64,000 nt of DNA from positions 634,840 to 698,839 of the forward strand of contig NZ_VSDO01000001.1 in assembly GCF_008084145.1 (NCBI RefSeq), given 5' to 3'. Source of the DNA: Paenibacillus faecis. GTDB lineage: Bacteria > Bacillota > Bacilli > Paenibacillales > Paenibacillaceae. A program made the translations under genes and the position numbers. This document shows, one piece after another, positions 17,160-28,387 of this stretch. The notes beneath the pieces are model-generated. The model saw only the letters and a program-made list of their open reading frames with translations. It had not been told where the DNA came from and ran no database searches. Each line of letters starts with the position of its first letter. Within the stretch, counting starts at the first letter, position 1.

Positions 17160-18516
17160 AAGCCTCCCCCGCCTCCTCCCACGGTGCCGCTCGCTCCGCC
17201 AGCTTCCACACCGGATGCTGCAAAGCGTGCCGGATTTGCTCGGCGAGCCGCAATAATCCGTCGTATCCCGCATAGGCCGTATGCCGTTCCTGATTGATGT
17301 CCACGAACGGAATCCGTTCCTTCAGCGAGACATACATATTTCGGCCGCCCGCGATGATCATGTCCGCTTTCCGGTCCTTGACCGCTTTCAAAATCCGCTT
17401 GGCTCCGCCCTCCGCGATGAACTCCGCGTTCTCCCCGATCCGGTCCACGATCCGTCCCACATCCTCGGCCGTACTTTTATTCGTTCCCACGCCGACGACT
17501 GAAATGCCGAGCTCGTTTAATGCCGAAATCACGGACCAGCTTTTTACACCGCCCGTATACAATACCGCCTTCTTCCCCTTGAAAAGCCTGCGGTATGGCT
17601 TCAACTCCTCCGCCACCCTCGCTTCCTCGCGTTCCACGAGGCGGTCCACCTTCAGCTCCGTGTCCCGGTCGTTCAGCAAATAAGCCATTTGGCGCAAAGA
17701 ATAACTGGTTTCCTTTGCGCCATAGAAAGAGCCCTCAAAAAATGGAATCCCATACGATTGTTCCATGCGCTTCGCCAGTCCCAGCAACGCCCGGCTGCAA
17801 ACGACCATATTGACCCTGGCCCGGTGAGCCCGGCCGATTTCTTTGAACCGGCCGTCGCCCGTAATTCTGGACCGGATCGATAAGCCCGCCCGGTTCATCA
17901 ACTTTTCGATCTCCCACATTTCGCCGGCAATGTTATACTCGCCGAGCAAATTGACGCCGGATGGCGGCAACGTGTCATCCAGCTCGCTCCGGCCGATCAC
18001 GTACTGCATCAGCGCTTCTCCCGCCAGCCGGTTCCCCAGATTTTTGCTCCCGATAAATCCGGGACTGTTGACGGGGATGACCGGCAGCCCCAACCGGCTT
18101 GTCGCCTCGCCGCAAACGGCGTCCAAATCTTCGCCGATCAGCGCGGTAACGCAGGTCGCATACACAAATATGGCGGGCGGAGCGAACCGCTCCGCGATAT
18201 AATCGATGCCGGCCGCCAGCTTGCCTTCGGCACCGAAGATTATGTCCCGTTCGCTGAGCGCCGTGCCGAATCCGTAATCCGACAGCCGGGGACCGCTGGA
18301 CAAGCTTCCCCGGCTCTCCCAGCTGTTTGCGATGCAAGCCGCGGGCCCGTGTACCAAATGGGCGGCATCGGCAATCGGCAGCAGCGTGATTTGCGCCCCG
18401 TCAAAAGCGCAGCCTCCGGCGGATTCTCCCGGTTTTGGACGCGGACAGGCTTGGGATTTCGGGTATAGGTTCAAACAATTCGTATCGTGCGCAGGTATTT
18501 TTGAGGTCGCCTCCAT
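17149..18516 (-). CDS. nifE: NifE, FeMo-co scaffold subunit
   Basis: The alpha-like subunit of NifEN, homologous to NifD. It shows GGCAFDGAQITL, HGPAACIANSWESR, NSPGFIGSKNLGNRLAGEAL and YSLRQMAYLL, the usual NifE blocks. I placed the start at ATG 18516 (455 residues), preceded by GGGGAG; a TTG at 18549 is possible but has a poor site. The gene lies about 54 bases after nifK and overlaps nifN, completing the scaffold pair. Confidence 0.92.
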   Translation of the reverse strand: MEATSKIPAHDTNCLNLYPKSQACPRPKPGESAGGCAFDGAQITLLPIADAAHLVHGPAACIANSWESRGSLSSGPRLSDYGFGTALSERDIIFGAEGKLAAGIDYIAERFAPPAIFVYATCVTALIGEDLDAVCGEATSRLGLPVIPVNSPGFIGSKNLGNRLAGEALMQYVIGRSELDDTLPPSGVNLLGEYNIAGEMWEIEKLMNRAGLSIRSRITGDGRFKEIGRAHRARVNMVVCSRALLGLAKRMEQSYGIPFFEGSFYGAKETSYSLRQMAYLLNDRDTELKVDRLVEREEARVAEELKPYRRLFKGKKAVLYTGGVKSWSVISALNELGISVVGVGTNKSTAEDVGRIVDRIGENAEFIAEGGAKRILKAVKDRKADMIIAGGRNMYVSLKERIPFVDINQERHTAYAGYDGLLRLAEQIRHALQHPVWKLAERAAPWEEAGEAYER

Positions 18517-18570
18517 CCTTCCCCACTCCCCTGATTCCAAGTTGGTCAAGCTTGCTTGCCTAACGAACCT

Positions 18571-20106
18571 TTATCTCACCAAATCAAAGCCGTATTCCGG
18601 CGCGCGGTCATCCAATTGCTGAAGCACCGTATTCACGATCAGACAGAGCACGTTAAGGGTTCCCTGATACCCGATAATCGGGTAACGATGCATATGGTGC
18701 CGGTCAAAGACCGGAAATCCCAGCCGCACCAGCGGGATATCCGCATCTTTAGCCGCGTATTTCAAGTGCGAGCTTCCGATCGCCAAATCCACCGGATCGC
18801 TGATCAGCAAAGACCGCATATGCCATAAATCGCGTCCGATATGCACAGTTCCCTCTTCTCCATACGGACTGGACGCCAGCAATTGTTCCGCTTCCTGTTG
18901 GAATTCCTTGTCCCCATTCGTACAGACGATGTGTACCGGCTCCATCCCCACCTCCAGGCAAAAACCGATAAGTCCGAGCAGCAGATCGGGATCTCCGGCC
19001 ATGGCTACCCTTTTTCCGTGCAAATAATTGTGGGAATCGGTCATGGCATCGACGATTCGCCCCCGTTCGTTGGCGAGCTCTTTCGGCACCTCCAAGCCCG
19101 TGAGCCGGGAAATCTCCCGAATGAGCCGGTCCGTGGCGGCGATGCCGATCGGTGTCGGCATGGAGACGACCCGCTGCCCCCAGCCGCTTTCGATATATTC
19201 CAGACTTTTCTTTACCGCATATTTTTGCAGCGAAAGGGTTCCCTGAGCCTTGGCCGCCCTCGGCACATCGGACAGCTTGGTCCCTCCATAGTAATATCCG
19301 TATTCCCCCGCTGCCGGCGAATCGAAATTGCCGCTGTGATCGCCAAGGATCGTATACCCGCTGCCAAAAAAACCGAGAACCCTCCTCAGTTCGGCAAAAT
19401 TGCCGGTGTAAGGTTCAAATCCGAGCAACACATTCAATGGGGGGGAATCCGCCTTAGGCACATTCGGGTCCCCTTCGCTGCGATCGTACAAGTAGCTCAG
19501 AATCGACTTCAGCATCGCGTCATAGCCCGTAATATGCGAACCGACGAAGCTTGGCGTATTCGCATAAGGAACGGGGACATCCTTGGCGATCACACCTTCC
19601 TGACGGGCGGTTTCGATGAAAGCGTTCAGGTCGTCGCCGATCACTTCCGCCATGCAGGTCGTGGACACGGCGATCATCTCGGGCTTATACAGCGCCATGC
19701 TGTTTTCCAGGCCTTCGATCAGGTTTCTCATACCGCCGAACACCGCGCCGTCCTCGGTCATGGAAGAGGACACCGCCGGCACCGGCTCCTTAAAATGCCG
19801 TGATAGATGGCTGCGGAAATACGCCGTGCATCCTTGAGAACCGTGCAGAAAAGGCAGCGTCTTCTCGAATCCGAGCGCGGCCATCACCGCGCCGAGCGGT
19901 TGGCACGCCTTGGCCGGATTCACGACCAGGGAGCTTCTCGCGAAATTTTTATCCTTGTAGGCGTCGGTTCTGGAGTAAGCTGCGGCCTCTTCCACCTCGG
20001 CCTGGGTGCACGGGGCTTCAAAAGTTTTTTTCCGCTCCAGGAGTTCCTTGTACTCCTCTTTTTGAAACAGATCATTGAAATCTTGAATTTCCCGCTCCAC
20101 ACTCAT
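18571..20106 (-). CDS. nifK: nitrogenase MoFe protein beta subunit NifK
   Basis: The beta subunit of dinitrogenase. With NifD it holds the P-cluster; the three NifK ligands are visible as Cys68 (AKACQPLG), Cys93 ([10 protein letters not shown]) and Cys151 ([13 protein letters not shown]). The N-terminus [15 protein letters not shown] is typical and sets the start at 20106, giving 511 residues rather than 525. The ATG overlaps the nifD stop in ATGA, so the two subunits are translationally coupled. Confidence 0.95.
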   Translation of the reverse strand: MSVEREIQDFNDLFQKEEYKELLERKKTFEAPCTQAEVEEAAAYSRTDAYKDKNFARSSLVVNPAKACQPLGAVMAALGFEKTLPFLHGSQGCTAYFRSHLSRHFKEPVPAVSSSMTEDGAVFGGMRNLIEGLENSMALYKPEMIAVSTTCMAEVIGDDLNAFIETARQEGVIAKDVPVPYANTPSFVGSHITGYDAMLKSILSYLYDRSEGDPNVPKADSPPLNVLLGFEPYTGNFAELRRVLGFFGSGYTILGDHSGNFDSPAAGEYGYYYGGTKLSDVPRAAKAQGTLSLQKYAVKKSLEYIESGWGQRVVSMPTPIGIAATDRLIREISRLTGLEVPKELANERGRIVDAMTDSHNYLHGKRVAMAGDPDLLLGLIGFCLEVGMEPVHIVCTNGDKEFQQEAEQLLASSPYGEEGTVHIGRDLWHMRSLLISDPVDLAIGSSHLKYAAKDADIPLVRLGFPVFDRHHMHRYPIIGYQGTLNVLCLIVNTVLQQLDDRAPEYGFDLVR

Positions 20107-21551
20107 ACGCCCACCGCCTCTTCTTGCGGATGCCCCAGCAGTTTCCACACCGGACTGTTAACGGTCATATCCATATCTTTCGCAAACACTTTAAAACCGT
20201 CGAAACCGTGATACGGTCCGCTGTAATCCCAGGAATGCATTTGACGAAACGGGATACCCATCTTATGGTATACGTATTTCTCTTTGACGCCGGCCCCCAT
20301 CAGATCGACGCCCAGCTTCTGAGCCAGTTCCTCCAGTTCGTACGCGGAAGGATCGTCGTAAATGATCGTGCCTTCCTTCAACTCGGGAAAAGTCCGGACG
20401 TAATCGTCTTTGTGGCCGAATTCATACCCGGCCGCCACGATTTCCATCCCGAGGTCCTCATAAGCGCCGATCGTATGGCGGGGACGGAGTCCGCCAATCA
20501 GGAGCATCACCTTTTTACCTTCCAGGCGAGGCCGGTATTTGCGGATGATCGCGTCCATTTGTACCTGGTATTTGGCGATCATTTTCTCGCAATTGTCGCG
20601 GATTTGATCGTCGAACCGGTCCGCGATCGCCCGCAGACTCTCGATCGTTTTGGTCGGTCCGAAGAAATTGTACTCCATCCACGGTACACCGTACTCGCGC
20701 TCCATGGTCGTGCACATGTAGTTCATCGAACGGAAACAATGAATCAGATTCAGCTTCGATTTATGGGCGATCGCCAGCTCGTTGAGGGATCCGTCTCCGG
20801 ACCACTGCGCGACCACCCGAAGGCCCATCTCCTCCAGCAAAATCCGGGATGCCCAGGCGTCCCCGCCGATATTGTAATCGCCGATAATGCTGACATCGTA
20901 GGGGCCGCTCTCCTCAAGTTCCCGGCGTCCCATCAGGAAGTCGCGAATCGCATCGTTGGCGATATGATGTCCCAGCGACTGGCTCACCCCGCGAAAACCT
21001 TCGCAGCGGACAGGGATGATCGGAATCCCGATTTCCGCGGACATCTTTTTGGCCACCGCCTCGATGTCGTCTCCGATCAGCCCTACCGGGCATTCCGACT
21101 GAATCGAGATGCCTTTCGCCAACGGAAACATCTCCTTGATCTCCCGGCAGATCTCCTCCAGCTTTTTGTCTCCGCCAAACACGATATCCTTCTCCTGAAA
21201 ATCGCTCGTGATTTGCATGGCCGTAAAATTGTCGATCCCAAGCGCCCCGCCGGCGTAATTCCGCCGGGTGCCCCAGCTATATTGACCGCAGCCGACCGGT
21301 CCATGGCTGATATGAACCATGTCCTTGATCGGCCCCCACACTACGCCTTTGGAACCGGCATAAGCGCAGCCCCGGACCGTCATGACCCCCGGGCGGGATT
21401 TCATATTGGATTTGATGGCGCATTTGCCGCAGTTGATCAAATTCTCGTCATTGATTTCGTAATGCCTGCTTCGATCCTTCCTCGCCTTATCGGGATAGGC
21501 TTCCAGGATGTCATCGATCAGGCTCTGTTTGCCGCCGAGGTCCGTACTCAT
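20103..21551 (-). CDS. nifD: nitrogenase MoFe protein alpha subunit NifD
   Basis: The alpha subunit of dinitrogenase, 482 residues, carrying the active site. P-cluster ligands are Cys62 (RGCAYAG), Cys88 ([11 protein letters not shown]) and Cys154 ([11 protein letters not shown]). FeMo-co ligands are Cys272 ([10 protein letters not shown]) and His439 ([15 protein letters not shown]). The substrate-pocket residues Gln191 and His195 ([12 protein letters not shown]) are present. These residues indicate the molybdenum enzyme rather than a Vnf or Anf form, with no missing ligand. It lies 60 bases after nifH and overlaps nifK. Confidence 0.96.
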   Translation of the reverse strand: MSTDLGGKQSLIDDILEAYPDKARKDRSRHYEINDENLINCGKCAIKSNMKSRPGVMTVRGCAYAGSKGVVWGPIKDMVHISHGPVGCGQYSWGTRRNYAGGALGIDNFTAMQITSDFQEKDIVFGGDKKLEEICREIKEMFPLAKGISIQSECPVGLIGDDIEAVAKKMSAEIGIPIIPVRCEGFRGVSQSLGHHIANDAIRDFLMGRRELEESGPYDVSIIGDYNIGGDAWASRILLEEMGLRVVAQWSGDGSLNELAIAHKSKLNLIHCFRSMNYMCTTMEREYGVPWMEYNFFGPTKTIESLRAIADRFDDQIRDNCEKMIAKYQVQMDAIIRKYRPRLEGKKVMLLIGGLRPRHTIGAYEDLGMEIVAAGYEFGHKDDYVRTFPELKEGTIIYDDPSAYELEELAQKLGVDLMGAGVKEKYVYHKMGIPFRQMHSWDYSGPYHGFDGFKVFAKDMDMTVNSPVWKLLGHPQEEAVGV

Positions 21552-21611
21552 CTTTTCCCCTCCCTGTCAAGTTTGCCAATGAATTCGCGATCCGGCTTCC
21601 GTTATTCCGGT

Positions 21612-23884
<2,273 letters not shown>

Positions 23885-23956
23885 GCTTCGTTCCCTCCCT
23901 TCTCCTGTCCTCTCATTTTTCACCGATGTCAGGTTTTGGTTTACTTCCTTGTATCG

Positions 23957-23973
23957 AATTACTTTTATTTACA
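23957..23973. promoter_or_regulatory. possible second, degenerate GlnR site at the nif start point
   Basis: On the minus strand TGTAAATAAAAGTAATT keeps the first half-site of TGTNA-N7-TNACA and two of four defined bases of the second. It lies at or just downstream of the predicted start, where a repressing GlnR site occurs in Paenibacillus polymyxa nif regulation. Weak match. Confidence 0.3.
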
Positions 23974-23976
23974 TTC

Positions 23977-24005
23977 ATAATATTTACAAGCAAATTTTAC
24001 GTCAA
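23977..24005 (-). promoter_or_regulatory. sigma-A promoter of the nif operon
   Basis: On the minus strand TTGACG (24005-24000), exactly 17 bases, then TATTAT (23982-23977). The predicted start is near 23970, about 86 bases before the nifB GTG. No sigma-54 GG-N10-GC element is apparent, in line with the sigma-A-driven nif operons of Paenibacillus. Confidence 0.75.
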
Positions 24006-24064
24006 TTAACTTCCCATAACTTTTCCCTTTATTCCGCCTTAGTTTTCAATTTTGTCAATTTGTA

Positions 24065-24081
24065 TGTTATATAATATGACA
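24065..24081. promoter_or_regulatory. GlnR/TnrA box upstream of the nif promoter
   Basis: TGTTATATAATATGACA fits TGTNA-N7-TNACA at every defined position. It lies about 60 bases upstream of the -35 hexamer, a position compatible with activation by GlnR under nitrogen limitation, as described for Paenibacillus nif operons. It may also serve a divergent transcript, but no gene starts nearby on the plus strand. Confidence 0.75.
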
Positions 24082-24115
24082 TATACATCACTTGGAAGCG
24101 ATTGCTAATATGCGA

Positions 24116-24332
24116 AATAAGCGCCGTGGCGACCGTTAGAATTGGAAGTCGGCGTTTTTCAGGGCAAATAACGGCTGTGGCAACCGTTAGCGTAATTTTC
24201 GTCTTTCTTGCAAGGCTGCTCATACGACGGCGATCTGTGTTCATGAAATTCCTGCGGATTTGCAAGAATTCATCTAGGCCAGTGAGCCGGCAGGATGGGC
24301 ACCGGAGATCCAACGGCTGCCACAGCCGTTAG
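24116..24332. repeat. second hairpin repeat family (AACGGCTGTGGC type)
   Basis: Three units of similar form: 24116-24139, 24167-24190 and 24311-24332, with arms (A)ACGG...CCGTTAG and a CTGTGGCA-like centre. The first two are 51 bases apart. A separate inverted pair TTCTTGCAA/TTGCAAGAA (24205-24213, 24260-24268) lies between units two and three. No ORF with a credible start and ribosome site is present. Confidence 0.6.
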
Positions 24333-24374
24333 ATCACGTAAAATGACCACACCTAGCTATAAGCTATCCTGAAC

Positions 24375-24400
24375 CCCCCAGTCGAACTGGAGGTTTTCTT
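24375..24400 (+). terminator. small plus-strand hairpin with T-rich tail
   Basis: CCCCCAGT / ACTGGAGG (one mismatch) around CGA, followed by TTTTCTT. No plus-strand gene precedes it, so it may be the relic end of a lost gene or part of the repeat region. Confidence 0.35.
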
Positions 24401-24410
24401 ATACAAAAAG

Positions 24411-24446
24411 TAAAAGGGGCTGTCCCCAAGAGGACAACCCTTTTTT
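24411..24446. terminator. terminator downstream of the DUF6033-like gene
   Basis: A stem of about 12 bp (AAAGGGGCTGTCC against GGACAACCCTTTT, with one mismatch and one wobble) with TTTT on the minus side and TTTTTT on the plus side. It lies 55 bases after the stop of the minus-strand gene at 24501. Confidence 0.7.
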
Positions 24447-24500
24447 ATCATAATCCGACGAGATCACGAAGTTTTCAAAAGCTCTTTTGATCCGGTCGGA

Positions 24501-25199
24501 CTAATTCAAATTGATTTCATTAAGTTTCTTTGCCCGCAAAAGAAAGTTCTGCCGCACCCAATCCTGAGTAGTCATGGCTCCGGAAGAGGAAGAAAGCAAC
24601 GGATTAACCGCTTGAGAAGGTAACGAATATGTAAAATACGACGGAACAACAGATCCTGATTCCTCAAGTTTTTCAGCGGCTTGCCGAGCTTTTTCCGCGT
24701 TTTCTTTTTGCTTCTCCGCTTCGATTTTCTTGCCTTTTTCCACTTCCTCCGGCGATGTTTCGCTAGCGGACCATATGGTATATGTGCCGTCTGGATGAAT
24801 AATCAAACTGCGGCCGACTAATTTCACTCCCCCGAATAGTTCCATATTTTCGAACGCTGCTCGATCCTCATTGGTGTAATAATTTATGTACCCATATATC
24901 TTTTCTTTCAGCACAGGATCAACCTTCATGGTCTCTAAAATATTCGGTGCTATCACCACATCTTGCAAGCTGCCGCTTGCGCCACGTCTTACAACTTCTT
25001 TTTCATTCCTTGGAATCGTCTCGACTCCGACAGAAAGACCGTACTTCTTTGAAATGGCTTCAACCTCACTTTCGGTTGCGGTGAAAGCAGTCAATGTTTT
25101 GTTAAAAACAACCGAGGATGAATCAGCAGTCGCTTTATTTTTTTGTTGTGTAGGGCGTGTCAGGGGAATAATATTCGTTGCCGGTAAAGTAATACTCAT
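24501..25199 (-). CDS. DUF6033-like family protein
   Basis: A 232-residue protein with no signal peptide. The segment around residues 45-100 (ISKKYGLSVGVETIPRNEKE, then VVIAPNILETMKVDP) resembles the DUF6033 family of Firmicutes, of unknown function. A charged, probably coiled-coil region follows (about 160-190, EVEKGKKIEAEKQKENAEKA). The ATG at 25199 has GGAGGTTTGTTCG upstream, and five residues of the longer frame are dropped. It is a single-gene unit. Confidence 0.6.
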   Translation of the reverse strand: MSITLPATNIIPLTRPTQQKNKATADSSSVVFNKTLTAFTATESEVEAISKKYGLSVGVETIPRNEKEVVRRGASGSLQDVVIAPNILETMKVDPVLKEKIYGYINYYTNEDRAAFENMELFGGVKLVGRSLIIHPDGTYTIWSASETSPEEVEKGKKIEAEKQKENAEKARQAAEKLEESGSVVPSYFTYSLPSQAVNPLLSSSSGAMTTQDWVRQNFLLRAKKLNEINLN

Positions 25200-25341
25200 C
25201 GAACAAACCTCCAACAGATTAATTTACTTTACTTCATCGGTTAATGAACAGATTTATGAATAGCTTTTTGGAAAATTTATCATTTTTCACAAAAAAATCA
25301 CTTTCGCTCAATTTACGCTTGACGAATCCTCCGCATAACGT

Positions 25342-26370
25342 TCAGGCCAAACTGTTGGAGATCCCCACGACAATCCAGGACACGATCAAAATGGCGTTTC
25401 CCGCCAGCAGCCATTTTTTAGGGCGCGCAAAGCCTTTCCACTCGCCGTCCTTCAAGCCCCAGGCATTGCTGACAATCAAGGCCAGGCCGTTGAAGGCCAG
25501 CCAACCGACACTGGACCCGATCGGCCCGAGCATCACGGTGGCTTTAGCATAAAACCCAAGGGCAAAAAACCATACGAAAGAGGTTACAATCGCTTTGAGA
25601 TAAGCTTTTCCAGACCCCGCGCTCGCGTAATCGCGGTAGCTGCGGTTTTTGATCAGCTTGTACAGCGCGTAAGCAAAGTTCGCCACAAAACCGCCGGAAA
25701 GCGTGATCACCCAGGGGATCAAACTAGCACTGACCTCGGACACGCCGTGCCTGGCGGCTATATCCAGTGTCTGGTTGGCATAGGAAAAGCCGATATTCAT
25801 CGCCGCCGATCCCAGGCCCGCGAAGGAGGCCATGAGCAGTCCTTTGGACAGCCCTTTTCCTTGCATCCCTCCCTGTCCGGAATGTCGCTCCGATTGCTGG
25901 GTTTTCCCGCTCTTGTCCTTATCCAGCCCCGCCTTCGTAATGACGACGACACCGGCCAGCATGACCGCCATTCCGATCAGCAGCAGGGTAAAAGAACGAG
26001 CTGGCGGGATATTTCCGAAGATCAACAGCGGAATCAGCGACCCGAGCGAAGCCGATATGCCCATATTGATCCCGTAGGTCAGGGAAACGCCGATCGTGTC
26101 CACCGCTTTGCCGAACAAAATGGAACTGATCCCCCACAACAGGCCGCAGAACGAAGCAATCAGCAGCACCTGCGCCGGAGTTTGGCGGACATAATCCATA
26201 AAAGCCGGTACCTCCAGCCAGGTCCACCCGACCGGAATCAGCAGGATGCCGATCACCGAAAACACGACCCAAAAAGCCTCCCAGGAAAAAGGCTGGTACT
26301 TTTTCATGCCCAATCCGAAGCTGCCCTGAAACAAGCTTGCCGCGAGCAGCAGCAAAAATCCGTAAATCAC
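25342..26370 (-). CDS. RhaT-like sugar/proton symporter (DMT superfamily)
   Basis: A membrane protein of about 342 residues with ten predicted helices. It resembles L-rhamnose/H+ symporter RhaT in the helix pattern KKYQPFSWEAFWVVFSVIG, FCGLLWGISSILFGKAVDTIG and GISASLGSLIPLLIFG. A basic cytoplasmic loop (about residues 150-175, DKDKSGKTQQSERHSGQ) splits the two halves. Rhamnose metabolism genes are absent here, so the substrate is open. The likely start is GTG 26370 (AGAGGAGAGAG upstream); ATG 26397 is the alternative. Confidence 0.75.
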   Translation of the reverse strand: MIYGFLLLLAASLFQGSFGLGMKKYQPFSWEAFWVVFSVIGILLIPVGWTWLEVPAFMDYVRQTPAQVLLIASFCGLLWGISSILFGKAVDTIGVSLTYGINMGISASLGSLIPLLIFGNIPPARSFTLLLIGMAVMLAGVVVITKAGLDKDKSGKTQQSERHSGQGGMQGKGLSKGLLMASFAGLGSAAMNIGFSYANQTLDIAARHGVSEVSASLIPWVITLSGGFVANFAYALYKLIKNRSYRDYASAGSGKAYLKAIVTSFVWFFALGFYAKATVMLGPIGSSVGWLAFNGLALIVSNAWGLKDGEWKGFARPKKWLLAGNAILIVSWIVVGISNSLA

Positions 26371-26461
26371 CGTATTCTCTCTCCTCTTAGCTCCCATCCT
26401 GGTCGCTGAAACTTTGTTTATTCAATAAATTAACTATAAAGAGGAACGCGGAAAAAGACAA

Positions 26462-26489
26462 TTAAAAAAGTTCATGGAACTGGTATGAT
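26462..26489 (+). promoter_or_regulatory. promoter of the peptide-immunity two-component operon
   Basis: TTAAAA (26462-26467), 16 bases, then TATGAT (26484-26489) with an extended TGG before the -10. The response-regulator ATG follows at 26527. Confidence 0.5.
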
Positions 26490-26526
26490 GGTAGATGCAG
26501 GAATTTTTCAAGGTGGAGTGAGTCAA

Positions 26527-27234
26527 ATGGAAAACGGAACTGTCTTGCTGGTTGATGACGAACAGGGCTTGTTGGACCTGTTGGCGTTTACGTTGCGGAA
26601 ATTCGGGATCCCTAATCTGCTAACCGCAACAACCGCCCATGAAGCGTTAGAGCTCATTACGCGCCATGACGTGTCCCTGATCGTCCTGGATGTCATGCTC
26701 CCGGACGGGGATGGATTTGACGTTTGCCGACAAATCAGAACGATCACCGAAGCCCCCGTGCTGTTTCTGACCGCGAAAAATCAGGATATCCACAAGATTA
26801 CAGGTTTTGAACTGGGGGCGGACGACTACATCACCAAGCCGTTTAACCCGACCGAAGTGGCGGCGAGAGTGCAGGTTCATTTGCGCAGAATGGCCAAGCT
26901 CCAAACGCTGTCCAAAGCGGTTTACGATTTTGGGCACTTTCAACTGAACAAACAAAGCGGGCAATTAATCGTTCAAGGGCGGGAAGTCTCATGTGCGCCG
27001 ATGGAATTCTTATTGCTTGCTTTCTTTTGTGAGCATCCCAATTTTATTTTTACGGTGAGCGAATTATATGAAAAAGTGTGGAGGCCTTATCAGGAGGGCG
27101 ATGAAAAAACGGTGGTGATCCATATTTCAAGAATCCGGAAGAAAATTGAGCCCGATCCCGGACAACCGCAGTTTCTCGTCAATATGAAAGGACTGGGCTA
27201 TAAATTGGTGAAAAAAGCGAGGAATGTTCAATGA
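26527..27234 (+). CDS. OmpR-family response regulator
   Basis: A 235-residue regulator: receiver domain 1-118 with the acidic pair DDE (10-12), phosphoacceptor Asp55 (LIVLDVMLP), Thr in FLTAK and Lys in ITKPF, then a winged-helix Trans_reg_C domain. The ATG at 26527 follows GGTGGAG; the upstream in-frame ATG at 26485 lies inside the promoter. Its stop overlaps the kinase ATG (ATGA). It probably controls the following ABC transporter in response to an antimicrobial peptide. Confidence 0.9.
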   Translation: MENGTVLLVDDEQGLLDLLAFTLRKFGIPNLLTATTAHEALELITRHDVSLIVLDVMLPDGDGFDVCRQIRTITEAPVLFLTAKNQDIHKITGFELGADDYITKPFNPTEVAARVQVHLRRMAKLQTLSKAVYDFGHFQLNKQSGQLIVQGREVSCAPMEFLLLAFFCEHPNFIFTVSELYEKVWRPYQEGDEKTVVIHISRIRKKIEPDPGQPQFLVNMKGLGYKLVKKARNVQ

Positions 27235-28316
27235 CGATTGTTCGACGCTCCATGCTGCTGTCCCTTGTATTTTTAATGGCTTCCGTATTAGTCATCTCAG
27301 TCGGGTTTGTGGCCGTTACCGTTGTGTTAATCTTTCTGATGCAATATTTCCCGGCCCTTCAACTTCTGGATATCAAGGTTTATCATATCTTGGTCTTTTT
27401 ATCAATTATAGGCTTCTATATGTATACGGCCGGTTGGTTAATCGGTAAGCCTTCCCTCGCTGTGGTCGGCTGGATGAAAGGGCTCTCCGAAGGACAGTAC
27501 GACTCCCGTTTTTATGGCGAGCGGTATTCTTTTCTTTGGAGGAAAAAAGATAAAATTAAACTGATCTATATCCCTTTCAAGGATATGATTGTTCGTCTTC
27601 AGGAATTGACGGCCACGCTGGACCACAACCGCCAGGAACTTGAGCAGGCCAACGAATTAAGGGAACAATGGATTTCGGGCGTATCCCATGACATTAAGAC
27701 CCCCCTCTCTTACATCAAAGGATATCTCGATGTGATGGTTAGCCCGCAAATTGAATTGGCCAAGGAGGAGAAGGAGCGCATTTTCCGGTTGTTATCGCAG
27801 AAAGTGCAAGAAATCGAGGGATTGATTCGAACGTTTCAGTTCAAGCATGGGAAACCTCGGGTGCTGAAGGCAAGAAGCGATCTTGTCCGTTTCTTGAGGG
27901 AGCTGACGCTCGACGCGGCCAACAATCCCAAATCCGCTGCCTGTCAGTTCAGCTTTGAATCCCAGGTCTCCGCATTGCCGTACTATTTTGATGCCAAGCT
28001 ACTCAAAAGAGCGGTTCAAAATATTTTGATGAATGCCGTATTGCACAACCCGCCCGAAACGAGTATCACCGTCCAGGTAAGAACGGATCAGAACATCCAG
28101 ATCATTATTACCGACAATGGCGTAGGCATGCCTTCCGAGGTCGTTCAACGTTTCGACCACCGCCAACCGGGCGATCTCCAGGATAAAGACGAGGGAATCG
28201 GCTTGTTCGTCGTGAAAGACTTGATCGAGGAACACCGGGGAGAACTGCAGGTTCACAGCCGTCCGAACCGGGGAACGACCGTCACGATCCTGCTTCCGCT
28301 TGATGCCGTCAGGTAA
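27231..28316 (+). CDS. sensor histidine kinase
   Basis: A 361-residue membrane kinase with two helices (about 10-38 and 50-73) and only a short outside loop, then a linker and HisKA with phosphoacceptor His153 (SGVSHDIKTPLSYIKG). N box QNILMNAVLHN and G boxes DNGVGMP and DEGIGLFVVKDL follow. The short sensor resembles intramembrane-sensing kinases tied to peptide transporters such as SpaK/CprK relatives. It is coupled to the regulator by a 4-base overlap. Confidence 0.88.
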   Translation: MTIVRRSMLLSLVFLMASVLVISVGFVAVTVVLIFLMQYFPALQLLDIKVYHILVFLSIIGFYMYTAGWLIGKPSLAVVGWMKGLSEGQYDSRFYGERYSFLWRKKDKIKLIYIPFKDMIVRLQELTATLDHNRQELEQANELREQWISGVSHDIKTPLSYIKGYLDVMVSPQIELAKEEKERIFRLLSQKVQEIEGLIRTFQFKHGKPRVLKARSDLVRFLRELTLDAANNPKSAACQFSFESQVSALPYYFDAKLLKRAVQNILMNAVLHNPPETSITVQVRTDQNIQIIITDNGVGMPSEVVQRFDHRQPGDLQDKDEGIGLFVVKDLIEEHRGELQVHSRPNRGTTVTILLPLDAVR

Positions 28317-28346
28317 ATTCGTTTACCTGACGTTTACTTTGTTCAC
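28308..28346 (+). promoter_or_regulatory. hairpin and direct repeats before the LanFEG-like genes
   Basis: A 10-bp perfect stem GTCAGGTAAA / TTTACCTGAC with a TTCG loop (28308-28331) containing the kinase stop codon. Overlapping it are three TTTAC/TTCAC repeats at 28322, 28333 and 28342, about one helical turn apart, as expected for an OmpR-type binding site. The hairpin could instead attenuate transcription into the ABC genes. Confidence 0.45.
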
Positions 28347-28387
28347 TTACTCTGTGGAAAGAATATGAACAGAGGTGAACAAAGAGA

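Noticed and set aside
18841-19803. A 320-codon plus-strand frame
   Set aside because: Antisense shadow of nifK.
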